Assembly (NCBI GenBank): GCA_948567375.1
Contig: OX419759.1
Location: forward strand, 28,435,493-28,499,492
Direction: 5' to 3'
DNA length: 64,000 nt
DNA from: Lunularia cruciata
Taxonomy: Eukaryota > Streptophyta > Marchantiopsida > Lunulariales > Lunulariaceae
Each line of letters begins with the position of its first letter. The first letter of the stretch is position 1. The notes under the pieces were generated by a model that was not told the DNA's origin, made no database searches, and saw only the letters and a program-made list of their open reading frames with translations. The translations under genes were made by a program, and so were the position numbers. Of the stretch, positions 11,560 to 24,020 are shown one piece after another.

Positions 11560-12568
11560 GGAGACCAATACTTCTGACTATAAGTCTTTCAAAGAAAGAT
11601 AATAAGCTTCCATACCTTGATCTATATACTTCTTGTGGTACTTCCATTTAGCTATCCTTGGAGGCCAATTGAGGCTATGCATAGCATTAACTTCTTTGCA
11701 TTGATGGTCTTTGTCAATATATCAGCTGAAACTTGGCACCTTGAATCTTTTCAAGTGATAAACTGCCATCTTCAAGCAATTTCCAGATAAAATGATATCG
11801 CAAATGTATGTGTTTAGTTCTTGCACGGAACATTGGTTTCTTTGCTAAGTGAATGGCAATTTGCTATCATAGAATAAAACACAATAATTTTTCACTTTGC
11901 ACAACTCCTTTAAAAAGTTCTATAGCCAAATCATCTCTTTGCTAGCTTCTATGATTGCAACATATTCTGCCTTAGTTGTAGAAAGAGCAACAACGTTTTG
12001 CAATTGTGAGAATCAACTTGTTTCTATACTACCTATGGTTCAAATATACCATGTTGTGCTTCCTTTGATGTCAATATCACTTCCTAGATTTGCACCACAA
12101 AACATTGTAGCATTTGATTACCTCTTCTATAACACAAACTCATATCTTTGGTACCTTTTAAATACCTAAAGAACAATTTGATAGCTTCCCAATGTTGTCT
12201 TCCCATATTGCCCACGTACCTGCTCACAACTCCTATTACATGTGCAATGTTTGGTCAAGTGCATATCATTGCATACATTATGCTACCTACAACTAAAGAA
12301 TATGGTATGTTTGGCATATCTTTCAACTTTTCATCATCCTTAGGAGACTCTTCCTTTGATAGCTGAAAGTAACTTGCCAAAGATGTCTTCATGAAAACTT
12401 GCATTGTCATGTCAAACCTTTCCATCAATTTTCCAATATAACTACCTTGAGAGAGCTTCAACGTTCCAACCACTTTGTCCCTTTCAATCTTTAGTCCAAG
12501 TTTTTATTTTGCTACACCCATGTCTTTCATTGAAAATTCTTTTGATAATTTTTTCTTCCATCTCTCAA
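11560..12568 (-). pseudogene. Copia D: end of reverse transcriptase and RNase H
   Basis: On the minus strand, 12255-12473 reads LSQGSYIGKLMERF and PYSLVVGSIMYAM, the conserved C-terminal RT region of Ty1/copia. Further on, near 11.93-11.99 kb, LSTTKAEYVA is the copia RNase H motif containing a catalytic Glu. Stops and frameshifts separate them. The piece ends at the CTCAA where B2 inserted and resumes at 26677. Confidence 0.85.
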
Positions 12569-13154
12569 TGTAATACTCCAAGGATAGGAGAACTCTCCAA
12601 GAAGAGATGCAAGAGAAAACACAAGCTTCACACTTAATATTTTGATGCCCCAAAGGAACACCTTCTCTTTATTATATAGCAAAGAGGAGCCATTCAAAGG
12701 AAGTTCTACCCTTGGATCAAATACACGGATTGGTGATATGTTAGCAAGCTCCACCCTTAGATTAGTTGATTGGATGGGTGACCTATCAGTCCTTGTCCTA
12801 TCTAGTTGGTCAAATAGGTTTGACCAGAGGGAATCTTCTTGTAAGAAGCTCAGAATTGCATGGATGAGGTACTATTGGAAATCTCCCAATGAGATGAACC
12901 ATGGGGGGAGACGGCAAGCCCTTTTTCTTAAGGAGATAAGAATATTTTTATTTTTGAGGCCTAATTCATCTATTTAGGCCTCCAAAATTGGCTATGAAGT
13001 TTTCATTTTATTTTCAACTTCTATCCTATTAGTAAAAGTACTCTTATGGTGACACCTTTATCTGATCTACCTAGCCTATCATGCATAAAATCCTTCTAGA
13101 TATTACCAAACCAATTTTCACCTCTAGATAATATGTCTAGCTATTGGTATTACA
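12569..13154 (-). repeat. 3' LTR of chromovirus B2
   Basis: 586 bp, TGTAATACTCC to TATTACA. The internal side shows the polypurine tract (minus strand AAAAGGGTGGAGTTG) next to the LTR. Confidence 0.9.
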
Positions 13155-16100
13155 CAACTCCACCCTTTTAAGATGTAATGGCTTGTTGTGAAGCTATTGC
13201 TTAAAAGATTTAACTAACATTGGTGCGTTGGTGAGGTTAATTGGTTGCTCCATGTTGCCTCACACTGTGGGTACCCTTTCTAATGTACAAGATATTCTAC
13301 ATGTGGATGGTGAGTACTACGGATGTATTTTTGGAAAAATGAGTTTGACTTCATATTCCTCCATGTCATCAATGAGGATTGGATAAGGTCAAATTTCTTG
13401 TATGGAAGAGAAAGTGGAGAGATTGAGGTGCATATTTTCATAATAAGGAAACATGGAATATAGGATGAATCTTCATGTGTCGTAGTAGCTCGAGGTGGTA
13501 GGCCACTATGCCAATTTGACAAAGAATGGAGAAAGGTCCAATAAAACATGGTCTGAGCAGCTTACAAGGGCCAACTTATGTGAGGTTGGTGGTTGATAGC
13601 CAGATTTGATCTCCAACATTGAACTCCATGTGTCGGCAGTGTGCATCTATATATTGTTTCTATCAATTTTGGGCAATCTGCAACCCGTGCTTGGTGTTCT
13701 CTACACCATGTTGGACTTTAGAAACAAAAGTGGTGACCATGTCAACCTTGGTAACCACTAAATGGACCTTCATCGAGCTCAAAGGTATGAAAGAATGCTC
13801 TCCGTACATGAGGAAGAATGACGTGACCTATGTGGAGGCATTCACTTAATTGTTGTAAGCAAATTCCACCAATAGGAGTAAGGTGTCTTGTGAGCCGGCT
13901 TGTCTCTCACTCAGGATGAATCTCTAATGGCTATTATGGTAGCGCCCCATGGACTAAGAAGGCAAAGAACCCCAACTCCACCATACTCCTCCAAGACTAA
14001 CATTCCAAGACTCAAACCATTATTCACTAGAGAACTCAATGAGAGAGAGATAGTTACAAATGAAAGGATGATGAATACCTCCTCACCCCTAGTTTATATA
14101 CTTGTGAAATAGTTACACACCAAAGTTACTAATTACTAGAGTAACTCAAGTTACTAGGCTAAAAGTCAAATAAATTCAAAAAGGAATATCTATACTCATG
14201 GGAATATTCTCCTAAGCATATGGTCTTACCTTGACCCAACCACTAAGTCAAGGATTCTTTTACATGGACTAGCCTTGGATTATAAAAGAATCTGAAACAA
14301 AAAGGCTTGTGGATCCAAGAGTTCTCAACTCTTTCCTCAAAGCCAAACACTTATGAATAATACCAAGTCAACACACTAGAATCCAAAATAGTGATGCTCA
14401 TCTTTCCATTGCCTCTAAAGAAAGTTCCTCTCTATCTTAGCTATGACTAACTTTAGCTAATCATGACTAATGTAGAACCATGCTTTATCTCTATATAAAT
14501 AATATCTCTCAAGTACTTATAATACCAAACTAAATATCTCAATACCACATACATGCACAAATGGGTTTATAGTTCCACCTCTCTTGCTCATATGAGATGA
14601 AGTTCCGGAGCATATCCTCAATAGTGCAATTTCCCACTCTATTTGTCCATCGGTCTATGCATAGTAAGTTGTGGACATGGAAAATTTGGCTTTGAAGAAC
14701 CTAGAGTGTTCTCCAAAACAAACTAGTGAATTTAGTGCCTCTATCTATGATGAGCACTCAAGATAGGCCATGGTGAGAGAAGACTACATTTAAGTACAAT
14801 TTAGCTAGTTGCAGGGCCATCCTGTCCTTAGTGGTAGAATGTACATGAATCATTTTGCTGAGACTACAATGGAGTCAAACCCTAAGGTGGTCTTGAGCAA
14901 TTCAGAAACCAAATCCATGCTTACCTATTCCCAATGTTGTGTAAGAGTGAGGAGGAGTTGAAGGAGTCCTGTGGGAGCTTGATTAAAAGCTTTATTCTAT
15001 TCATAGGGTAGGCAACTCCAAACATGTTCCATCACATCGTTGCTCATCTTTTGGCCACTAGTAATGGCATTTGACTACATACAAGGTCTTTTCTACTCCA
15101 ACATGACATGTAATGGCAGAATCATGATATTTTCCTGGGATGATGGTTCTTATATCCATGGCATCTGGGATCCATAACTTGTCATCATGAAAGGTGAGTC
15201 CTTGGATGCTGGTGATGCCTTTGGATGATTTAGCACCTACAATCTATGGATCATTTTTTTTAGCAATAAGAATCCTTGGCAAAAATTTAAGGTTCATCTT
15301 GACCTCTACCACCAAACTGTTTATCATCAGCATTCAAGTGAATGCATCTAGAAGTTTCTTCTTGCCTTTCACATATGTGATTGTCATGTTAATCATTGTC
15401 TGCACTCTACTCACCAAATCTATCAATGAGAAAGATCTTTCTGTGTCTCAAGGTAGACTAGAGGTTTGTGATCTTCTCAACTACAAATGCCTTCTCACCA
15501 AGATAGTGCTTCCAATGCTTAATTGCAAGGACAATGACCAACTCTTCTTGTTTGATGCTGTGATAGTTGCATTTTAGTAGTAACAACTTACAAGATAAAT
15601 ATGCAATTGGGTGCCACCTATCATGCCACTCTTGATGTGGGAATGCTCCTATTGCTACACTTGATGCATCTATAGCCAACTCGATCAGACATTTTGGGTC
15701 ATACCATTTCAAGATTGGTGCATGTAGTAATGCATCTTTCAATTCCTGAAAGGCCAATTCTTTTGTAGTTCCTCACATCCACTTCCTCCCCTTGCCCAAT
15801 AATGTTGTTAGAGGTTGTGCAATCTTGGAGAATTGGAGAATTGCAATCTTGGAGAAGTCCTTGACAAATTGACAATAAAACCGTATCAATCTCAAGAAAC
15901 TCTTGAGTTGAGTCAGATCTTTTGGAGCACCCCATTTCTAAATGACCTCTATTTGTTAGCACTTGGATACCTTCTACACTTACTGTATTCCCTAAGTAGT
16001 TTATTCTAGATTTTCCAAACTCACATTATGAGATTTTGGCATACAATTGATTTTGTGGTAAAATCTAGAAGACTTCTCATAAATGTTGCTTGTGCTTTTT

Positions 16101-17661
16101 CATTTTCATGCTATAGACTAAGATGTCATCAAGGAAAATAATAACGAATTAACGTATGGATAAAATATATCATTCATCAAACTCATGAAAATGGTTAGAG
16201 TGTTGGTGAGGCCAAACTGTATCACTAAGTACTCAAAGTGACCATACCTTGTTTAAAAGGCTATTTTGTATATATCTTCCTCTACAATCCTAATTTGGTT
16301 ATAATTGCTCTACAGATCAAGTTTGGTGAAGTGCTTTGACCCATTGAGTTGATCAAACAAGTCATCCATGCAAGGTAATGGGTATTTGTTCTTCATCATT
16401 TGTTGATTTAGTCCTTGGTAGTCAATGCACATGCATATTGTTCCATCCTTCTTCTTCACAAACAATTTAAGAGCCCCAAATAGTGATACATTGGGTTGGA
16501 TAAACCCCTTCTACAACATATCCTTGAATTGAGCCTTACACTCCTCCAACTCATGAGGTGATAGTCGATATAGGGCCTTACAAGGAGGTGTCTTCCCAAG
16601 AAGTATCTCAATTTTATGATCTACTCTCTTTTTGGTGGTAGACCTAAGGGTAATTCATCCAAAAATACATCTTGAAACTCATTGACCACCTCTTTCAATT
16701 TCTCAAGAATTTATCCATTATGTTGTGCACTTTGGACTTCTCTTATTAGACCCATAAAACATCAATCTATCTTACCAAAAGATGTGGTGCCTATGACACA
16801 TAGAGGCAACTCCTACCTTTTTTTTATCTTTCTTTAACCCCAAATATCTTCAATTGACTAGTTATCACTACTTGCTTTCTCCTATCCATCATAGAGTTAT
16901 AGTGCTTCATCCACAATATGGCTAAGATTGCATCATAACTAGTTAGTTGTATCACTCACCACTCAATTGCTTCTTGATACTCTCCTATAGAGAATGTTAC
17001 CTTTCTAGGTAATGACTCTCTATTTGACCATTAGGTAAATTTGCTTTGTCATTCTCATCCTTCTCTAGTTTCATCTCCAACCTTATTGCAACAAAGCAAG
17101 ACAAGAAATTCTCTATTGCTCTAGGGTCTATCAATACTCTCACTAAATTCCCTTATGGGACTCCATTTACATGTGTTTGTCTTCTTCTACCTTTTCACAC
17201 TTGTCCTCTTCCTCCCCCCACTTTTACTTTTCATCGTTGAGCTAGTAAGGCCACAAGGTACATTTATTGGTGATCTTCACTTCTTGATGTGATGTTAGCA
17301 TCCTCCTCTTCAATTTGTCTCTCCATGTGGTTCAAAGGTTGCTTGTATGGAGGCCAAGGGCCTCTAGGATGACAAACATAACAATTGATAGCTATGTGTC
17401 CAACTCGGCCACAATTGGAATAGCATTGTTGTTCTACTTGAGCTCCTTCTCCTCGTGAGACTCCTTCTCTCTTTTCTTTGATCCGTCCACATTCTCCTTG
17501 GTCTCAAAACCAAATGTTACTCAATTCCATAGGAATTGGTCCACCAAAATGGTGTATCTCAGCCTAATAGTTTTGCATTGAGGTTGCAACTTCACCTACT
17601 CCAAGCGCTCGTGCTATTCTTTGAGCGTAATCAATGGCTTCAAAAATAGTGCAAGGATTTT
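13155..17661 (-). pseudogene. Chromovirus B2 pol (and part of gag), heavily decayed
   Basis: Homology to B1 and B3 runs the whole length. Chromodomain and integrase C-terminus lie at about 13.2-13.7 kb, integrase core at 13.8-14.9 kb (interrupted by an insertion), and RNase H at 15.2-15.75 kb. RT is at 15.7-16.7 kb, the protease region near 17.1 kb, and the gag zinc-knuckle region near 17.4 kb. Many frameshifts and stops are present. The protease active site reads D-P-R where an aspartic protease has D-S/T-G. The sequence stops at the ATTTT where B1 inserted and continues at 24021. Confidence 0.8.
13892..14574 (+). mobile_element. Unclassified insertion in B2, possibly a solo LTR
   Basis: Compared with B3 at about 30385, B2 carries roughly 680 extra bases between GGTGTCTT and TTCCACCTCTC. 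The insert begins TGTGAGCC, has no coding motif and no similarity to the B, C or D LTRs. It contains TATATAAATAAT about 70 bp from its right end, as a plus-oriented LTR would. The borders and any target-site duplication are not clear, so it could also be another kind of element. Confidence 0.5.
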
Positions 17662-18393
17662 TGTAATACCAAGAGCTAACCATATGATCTAGATGTGAAA
17701 TTTGGTTTGGTAGCATCTAGAATAATGTTATACATGATGGTCAAGATAGATCAGATAGAAGTATCACCAAAGGAGTACTAATAGGGCAAAAACCAAAATA
17801 GACTTGAGAACCTTAGAACCAATAGCTAGACGTATGATTTAAAGGTGAGAATTGGTTTGGTAACATATGGAAGAATGTTACACATGATAGACTAAACAGA
17901 TCAGAAAGAGGTATCACCAAAAGGGGACTTCTACTAATAGAAGAGGAACCAAAATATGCCTAAAATCTTTGAAGGCAATTTTGGAGGCCTAAACGGATGA
18001 ATTAGGCCTAAAAAATGTGCAAATTCCCCCCCCCCCCAATAGAGGAAAGATTGGCCTTCCTTCCCCCATGGTTTGTCTCGTCAAGAGTTTTCCAATGGTA
18101 CCTTATGTGATTCTGAGACTCCTATAAGAAGATTCCCTAAAAGATTCCCTCTGGTCAAAGCTTGTTTGACCAAACAGATAGGACCTAGACCAACATGTCA
18201 CCCATCCAAGTAAGTAATCCAAGGGTAAAGCTTGCTGACATGTCACCTATCTGTGTGCCTAATCCTATAGTGGAGCTTCCTTGGAGGAGATCTTCTTTGT
18301 CTATATAATAAAGAGAAGGTGCTCCTTTTAGGCACCAAATGTTTGAGTGTGTAATCTATGTTTTCTCTTTTCTCTTGTCCTTGGAGTATTACA
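17662..18393 (+). repeat. 5' LTR of chromovirus B1
   Basis: 732 bp, TGTAATACC to GTATTACA. It contains a poly-C run near 18027, a TATATAA box at 18302-18308, and an inverted pair TGGTCAAA / TTTGACCA at 18152-18172 about 130 bp upstream of the TATA box. TTGACC is a WRKY-factor W-box core. Confidence 0.95.
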
Positions 18394-18394
18394 A

Positions 18395-18406
18395 TGGTAT
18401 TAGAGC
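18395..18406 (+). other. Primer-binding site (tRNA-iMet) of B1
   Basis: TGGTATTAGAGC, one mismatch to the initiator-Met primer-binding site, one base after the LTR. Confidence 0.85.
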
Positions 18407-18533
18407 AAGTGTCTTAGTCCAAGAGAGTGGATCACCATTCTTGGAAGAGCACAAACTACTGAAACTGAGTAATTTGAGATGGAGAACATAGAGTAATTGC
18501 TAGACTTAGGAAGGACTTTAGAGAGCGGATGGG

Positions 18534-20000
18534 ATGGATGCACCAAGAGGACAATTTCCCGCACCTAGCTTTCCATTCCCAAATCCGTTCCACATTAAGG
18601 TTATGTACATCCAGCGTGAGCAAATGAGGGTATTGCTAGTTTATCACTTTGGTGCAGAATTCATGGACAAGGTGATGAACTCACCAAACCCAGTGATTCT
18701 ACCAGTGGTGATATATGATAGAGAGTGGGATTTGACAATCTACATTCTATTATGAGGATATGGATGTGAATGTCCCAAATCCTTTCCCTTTCAACACTCA
18801 AGTAGAAATCCGTTATGTAGTGAGACCAAAAGTGATGTTTAGAGATTTTGTGGTTAGGAATTTTGGCAAGGAGTATTATCAATGAGTGATAGCTTTTGAG
18901 GTCCCAATAGTAGTTCCGATAGTTCATGCGCCTTCTAGAGTTATCATATTGACTCTATATTGAAGTATACATTAGCAATTGAGTGTTGCAAGAACCATGG
19001 ATCTGCAATTGCTAGAGCTGGTGCAAGGAATGCAAGGGATGTTGAATGAATTTTGAGAGATTAAGATGACCATGGAGACATTACAAAGTCAAGTGCAGAT
19101 CCTCAAGAACGATCAAGCCATGCAAGAAGGAGAGTTGTCACAAAACCTAGTACCTACAACTGAAGTACTTGGAGAGGCACCTATGTCTACAAACCCTATC
19201 AACAATAAAGCCACATTGCTACTACGGATGAAGAAGACCTGCAACATCTAGCCTTACGAGGGACAACGTATGATGGGAGTAGTGGAAAATTGGAACTTGA
19301 GAATGAATCGATATTTCCAATTGTTCTCAACCGAGATCACAGAGCATGTTCCAGGCATGTTTGCATGTGGGTACTTGACCAATAAAGCCCTCACATGGTA
19401 TGATGCTTGAGAACATTCCATGTTGGCAGAGAGAAGGGAGGTCATGTGGACAATAATGCAAGAAGGATTGTTGAAGAATTTCCAATGGGTGGATTTTGTA
19501 CAGATGGCTCAAACCCGACTATGGGGATTGAGACAAAAGAACAACATACAAGAGTATGTGGAGGTATTTCTAGATCTACAAGTTGCAATAACCAACATGA
19601 GTCTAGAAAAGGCTCTTGACAATTTCAAACAAGGGTTAAAGGAGCAGATTTGCCAAGAAGTCATGGTGCAAAATCCTCATATGGTATTTGAAGCCATTGC
19701 TTGTGCGCAGAGAATAGCAAGAGCATTAGGTGGAGGTGAAAGAGTAGTTCCACCTCAACATTATCAGGCAAAAATGTCACACATGGGTGGACCAGTACCG
19801 ATGGAATTGGGCAACCTTTGATTTCAAGATCAAGGAGTACGACCACTTCAAGGAGAGCGTGGACGGGTAGAAGAACAAAGAGATGGAGTCCCACAAGGAG
19901 AAGGAACTTGAGGAGACCATTGTTACAATTGTGGCCATATTGGACACATATCTACCAACTATCACACTTGTTTCCCTAGAGGTCCTTGGCCTTTGTACAA
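18534..20000 (+). pseudogene. Chromovirus B1 gag
   Basis: Gag starts at the ATG in GGGATGGATGCACC. It continues in pieces: 18534-18755, then about 19066-19251 with a coiled-coil-like MTMETLQSQVQILKND, then 19420-19821 with the capsid-like segment LRQKNNIQEYVEVFLDLQ. The zinc knuckle near 19920-19970 reads CYNCGHIGHISTNY, so its last ligand Cys is Tyr. At least three stop or frameshift interruptions make it non-coding as one protein. Gag packages the element RNA. Confidence 0.85.
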
Positions 20001-20159
20001 GCAATCTTTGAACAACATGGAGAAGCACATTGAAGAGGAGGAAGTGGAAATCACTTCAGAAAACAAAGATCACCAATAAATGTACCTTGCAGCTTTACTG
20101 GCTCAATAAGGAAGCAGAGAGGCAAGGAAAGGAAGAAGACTAATGCGCAAAGATCCCAA

Positions 20160-23100
20160 AAGGCAACCTCACAATTGATTGTCATGAATGGAGTCCTAGA
20201 AGGCAATCAAGTGAGAGTATTAATCGATCCAGAAGCAACAAAGAATTTCTTATCTTGCTCTGTTGCAATAAGATTGGGATGGATCTAGAGAGAGATAAGA
20301 GTAAAGAAGTAGAGTTTCCTAACGGGCAAATTGAGAGGATTGAATCATTACCTAGACGGGTCACACTCTATGTAGGAGAATATTAGGAAGCAATTGAGTG
20401 GCAAGTGATATAATTAGCTTGTTATGATGCAATCTTAGGCATGCCATGGATGGAGCATTACAACCCTATTGTAGATTGAAGGAAGAAAATAGTGAGAATG
20501 CACCAATGGTCAATCATTTGGAGTTACAGAAAAATCACACAGGTAGGAACTGACTCTACATGTCATAAGGACGGCAACTATCTGTAAGACTGATAGATGT
20601 TTCATGGGTCTAATAAGAGAAGTCCAGAGTGCACAATTTGATGGACAAATTCCTGAGAAATTGAAGGATGTGGTGGATGAATTTCAAGATGTCTTTCTCA
20701 ATGATCTACCCTTAGGATTACCACCAAAAAGGAGAGTAGATCATAAAATCAAGACACTCTTGGGGAAGACACCTCCTTGTAAGGCCCCATATTGCCTATC
20801 ACCTCATGAGTTGGAGGAGTGTAAGACTCAAATTGAGGAGATGCTGCATAAGGGGTTCATCCAACCTAGCGTATCACCATATGGAGCTCTTGTCTTGTTT
20901 GTGAAGAAGAAAGATGGTACAATGCGCATGTGCATTGACTATCAAGGTCTCAATCAACAAACAATGAAAAACAAATACCTCTTACATCGCATGGATGACC
21001 TGTTTGATCAACTTCATGGAGCAAGATACTTCACCAAATTGGACTTGCGGAGCGGTTACAATCAAATCCAAATTGCAGAGGAGGATGTGTACAAGACTGC
21101 CTTTTGAACTAGGTATGGCCACTTTGAGTATCTTGTGATGCCTTTGGCCTCACCAATGCACCTACCACTTTCATGAGTCTAATAAATGACTTATTTTGTC
21201 CATACTTGGATAAGTTTGTTACCTTCTTCTTGGATGATATCTTAGTATATAATAGCATGATGATGGAACACAAACAACATCTACGAGAGGTTCTTCAGAT
21301 TCTAAGACAGAGTTGATTGTACGCCAAAATCTCAAAGTGCAAGTTTGGCAAGTCTGAAGTAGACTACTTGGAGCATAGAGTAAGTGTAGAGAGCATTCAA
21401 GTATTGACAAATAAAATAGAGGTCATTTAAAAATGGAGTGCCCTAGAAGATCAGACTCGACTCAAGAGCTTCTTGGGGTTGACAAGATTCTATTGTAGAT
21501 TTGTCAAGGACTTCTCCAAGGTTGCACAGCCTTTAACAACCTTTATTGGCAGAGCGCAACTACCACACCATAGAAGGAGAAGAGTTGGCCATCGTTTTGG
21601 AAACCAAGCATTGGAAGCACTATGTGGGCGAGAAGGCATTTGTAGTAAAGATAGACCACAAACCTCTAGTCTACCTCAAGACACATAAGAATCTATCTCA
21701 TTGCCAGATTTGGTGGGCAGAGTGGCGACAACACTTCAACATGAGAATCACCTATGTGGAAGGTAAAAAGCAACTTGTAGATGCATTCACCCGCATGCCA
21801 ATGGCAAACAACTTGGTGGCAGAGGTTAAGATTAACCCTAAATTCTAGCTGCTACAAAAATTGATCCGTAGATTGTAGAAGCATAATCATCCAAAGGCAT
21901 CACCATCACCCAAAGACTCACCTTTCATGATGGCAAATTATGGCTCCCAAATGTCCTAGAATTACGCACCATCATTCTAGCAGAATGTCATGATTCAGCC
22001 ATTGTAGGTCATGTCGGAGTGGACAAGACCTTGGATGCAGTCCAACATCATTACTCTTGGCCCAAGATGAGCAATGGCGTGATAGACTACGTGCGTACTT
22101 GCCTACTTTGCCAATAGAACAAAGCTTCTAATCAAGCTCCTATAGGGCTCTTATAACCTCTCTCCACTCCTACCAAACATTGGGAACAAGTGAGTATGGA
22201 TCTCATCTATGAATTACCCAAGACCACCTCAAGGTTTGACTCCATTGTGGTCTTTGTGGAATGGCTCAGCAAAATGATTCATGCACGCCCTACCACCAAG
22301 GATTTGATTGCTCCACAACTAGCTCAATTATACTTAGATGCAGTCTTCTCTCACCATGGCTTGTCTAGAGTACTTATCACCGATAGAGACATTCAATTCA
22401 CCAGTTTTTTTTGGCAAACATTCTCTGGTTTTTTCAGAACCAAGTTGGCCATGTCCACAACTTACCACCCACAAACAAATGGCTAAACAGAGCGGGCTAA
22501 TTGCACGATTGAAGATATATTACGTGGCTTCACCTTAGAAGAGCAAGAGAGGTGGGACACTCTACTCACGTTCATGGAATTTGCTTACAAAAATTTAGTG
22601 AATGCATCCACCCAGGTCACTCCGTTCTTCCTCATGTATGGTGAGCATCCCTTCACACCTTCTAGCTTGATGAAGATCCGTCTAGTGGCTACCAAGGTCG
22701 ATGCAATCAACACATTTGTTTCTAGAATCTAACAAGGTGTAGAGAGCGCCAAGCACAAATTACAGAATGCACAAAACTAACAGAAGCAATATGTTGATGC
22801 ACACCATAGGCATATGGAGTTCAATGTTGGGGATCAAGTGTGGCTATCAACAACCAACCTCACATTAGTTGGCACTCGTAAGCTCAAACCTTGTTTTATT
22901 GCGGCTTTCTCAATTCTTTGTCGTGTCGGCGTTGTGGCCTATCACCTTGAGCTACCACCACACATGAAGATCCATCTAGTGTTCCATGTTTCCCTACTAT
23001 GCAGATATGCTCCCCAATCAGACCAGGGTCATCATTCCACACAAGACATTCGACCTTGTCCGACACTCATTGATGGCAAAGAGGAATATGAAGTGGAGCG

Positions 23101-23275
23101 TATTCTCCAAAAATGCATGCGTGGTACTTGCTATCTACGGGTGCACTATCTAGTACAATGGAAAGGTCACTCCTTCTATGAAGCAACCTGGGTGCCCGCT
23201 GCCAATTTGACACATGCATTGGTGATGGTGCAAGCATTTGAGCAACAATTGCACAACGAGGAGGTTGAGTCTTAA
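20160..23275 (+). pseudogene. Chromovirus B1 pol (PR-RT-RH-IN-chromodomain)
   Basis: Protease region near 20190-20290: active site D-P-E instead of D-S/T-G. RT 20604-21500: [11 protein letters not shown], then a stop, then FLDDILVY with the catalytic aspartates. The RT/RNase H link lacks about 200 bp present in B3, near 21545. RNase H 21546-21848 includes KIDHKPLVYL. Integrase zinc finger (H..H..C..C) spans about 21980-22110. The core has MSMD at 22190, ITDRD and TERAN, so the three acidic residues survive, but a stop precedes TERAN. The chromodomain at about 23080-23210 has EEYEVERIL, VQWKGH and EATW. Chromodomains of this class bind histone marks and steer integration. Not functional as it stands. 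Confidence 0.9.
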
Positions 23276-23288
23276 AAGGAGGGAGGTC
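23274..23288 (+). other. Polypurine tract of B1
   Basis: AAAAGGAGGGAGGTC directly before the 3' LTR; the stop codon of pol overlaps its start. Confidence 0.85.
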
Positions 23289-24020
23289 TGTAATACCAAG
23301 AGCTAGCCATATGATCTTGATGTGAAATTTGGTTTGGTAACATCTAGAATGATGTTATACATGATGGTCAAAATATATCAGATAGAAGTATCACCAAAAG
23401 AGTACTTCTACCAATAGGGCAAAAACTGAAATAGACTTGAGAACCTTAGAACCAATAGCTAGACATATGATTTAAAGGTGAGAATTGGTTTGGTAACATC
23501 TGGAAGGATGTTACACATGATGGACTAAATAGATCAGAAAGAGGTATCACCAAAAGGTGACTTCTACTAATAGAATAGGAACTGAAATATGCATGAATCT
23601 TTGAAGGCAATTTTGGAGGCCTAAACGGATGAATTAGGCCTAAAAAATGTGTGGATGCCCCCTCCAAAAAAGGAAAGGCTAGCCTTTCCTCTCCCTCGTT
23701 TGTCTCATCGAGAGCTTTCCAATGGTACCTTATGTGATTCTAAGACTCCTACAGGATGATTCCCTAAAAGATTCCCTCCAGTCAAAGCTTGTTTGACCAA
23801 ACAGATAGGACCTAGACAAACATGTCACCCATCCAAGTAAGTAATCCAAGGGTGGATCTTGATGACATATCACCTATCTGTGTGCCTAATCCTATAGTGG
23901 AGCTTCCTTGGGAGAGATCCTCTTTGTCTATACAATAAAGAGAAGGTGCTCCTTTTAGGCACCAAATGTTTGAGTGTGTAATTTGTGTTTTCTCTCTTCT
24001 CTTGTCCTCGGAGTATTACA
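23289..24020 (+). repeat. 3' LTR of chromovirus B1
   Basis: 732 bp, the same length as the 5' LTR and with the same termini. It has the W-box inverted pair near 23787 and the TATA-like box near 23930 (mutated here to TATACAATAAAG). Confidence 0.95.

Larger units (their letters stand above)
17662..24020 (+). mobile_element. Chromovirus B1, full-length, TSD ATTTT
   Basis: A 6359-bp plus-strand Ty3/gypsy element with two 732-bp LTRs, a tRNA-iMet primer-binding site, a polypurine tract and a chromodomain at the end of integrase. Identical ATTTT lies at 17657-17661 and 24021-24025. The flanks join into the gag gene of B2 (…GCAAGG[ATTTT]ATACC…). The two LTRs are roughly 94% identical by eye, so this is not a recent insertion. 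Coding regions are broken. Confidence 0.95.
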
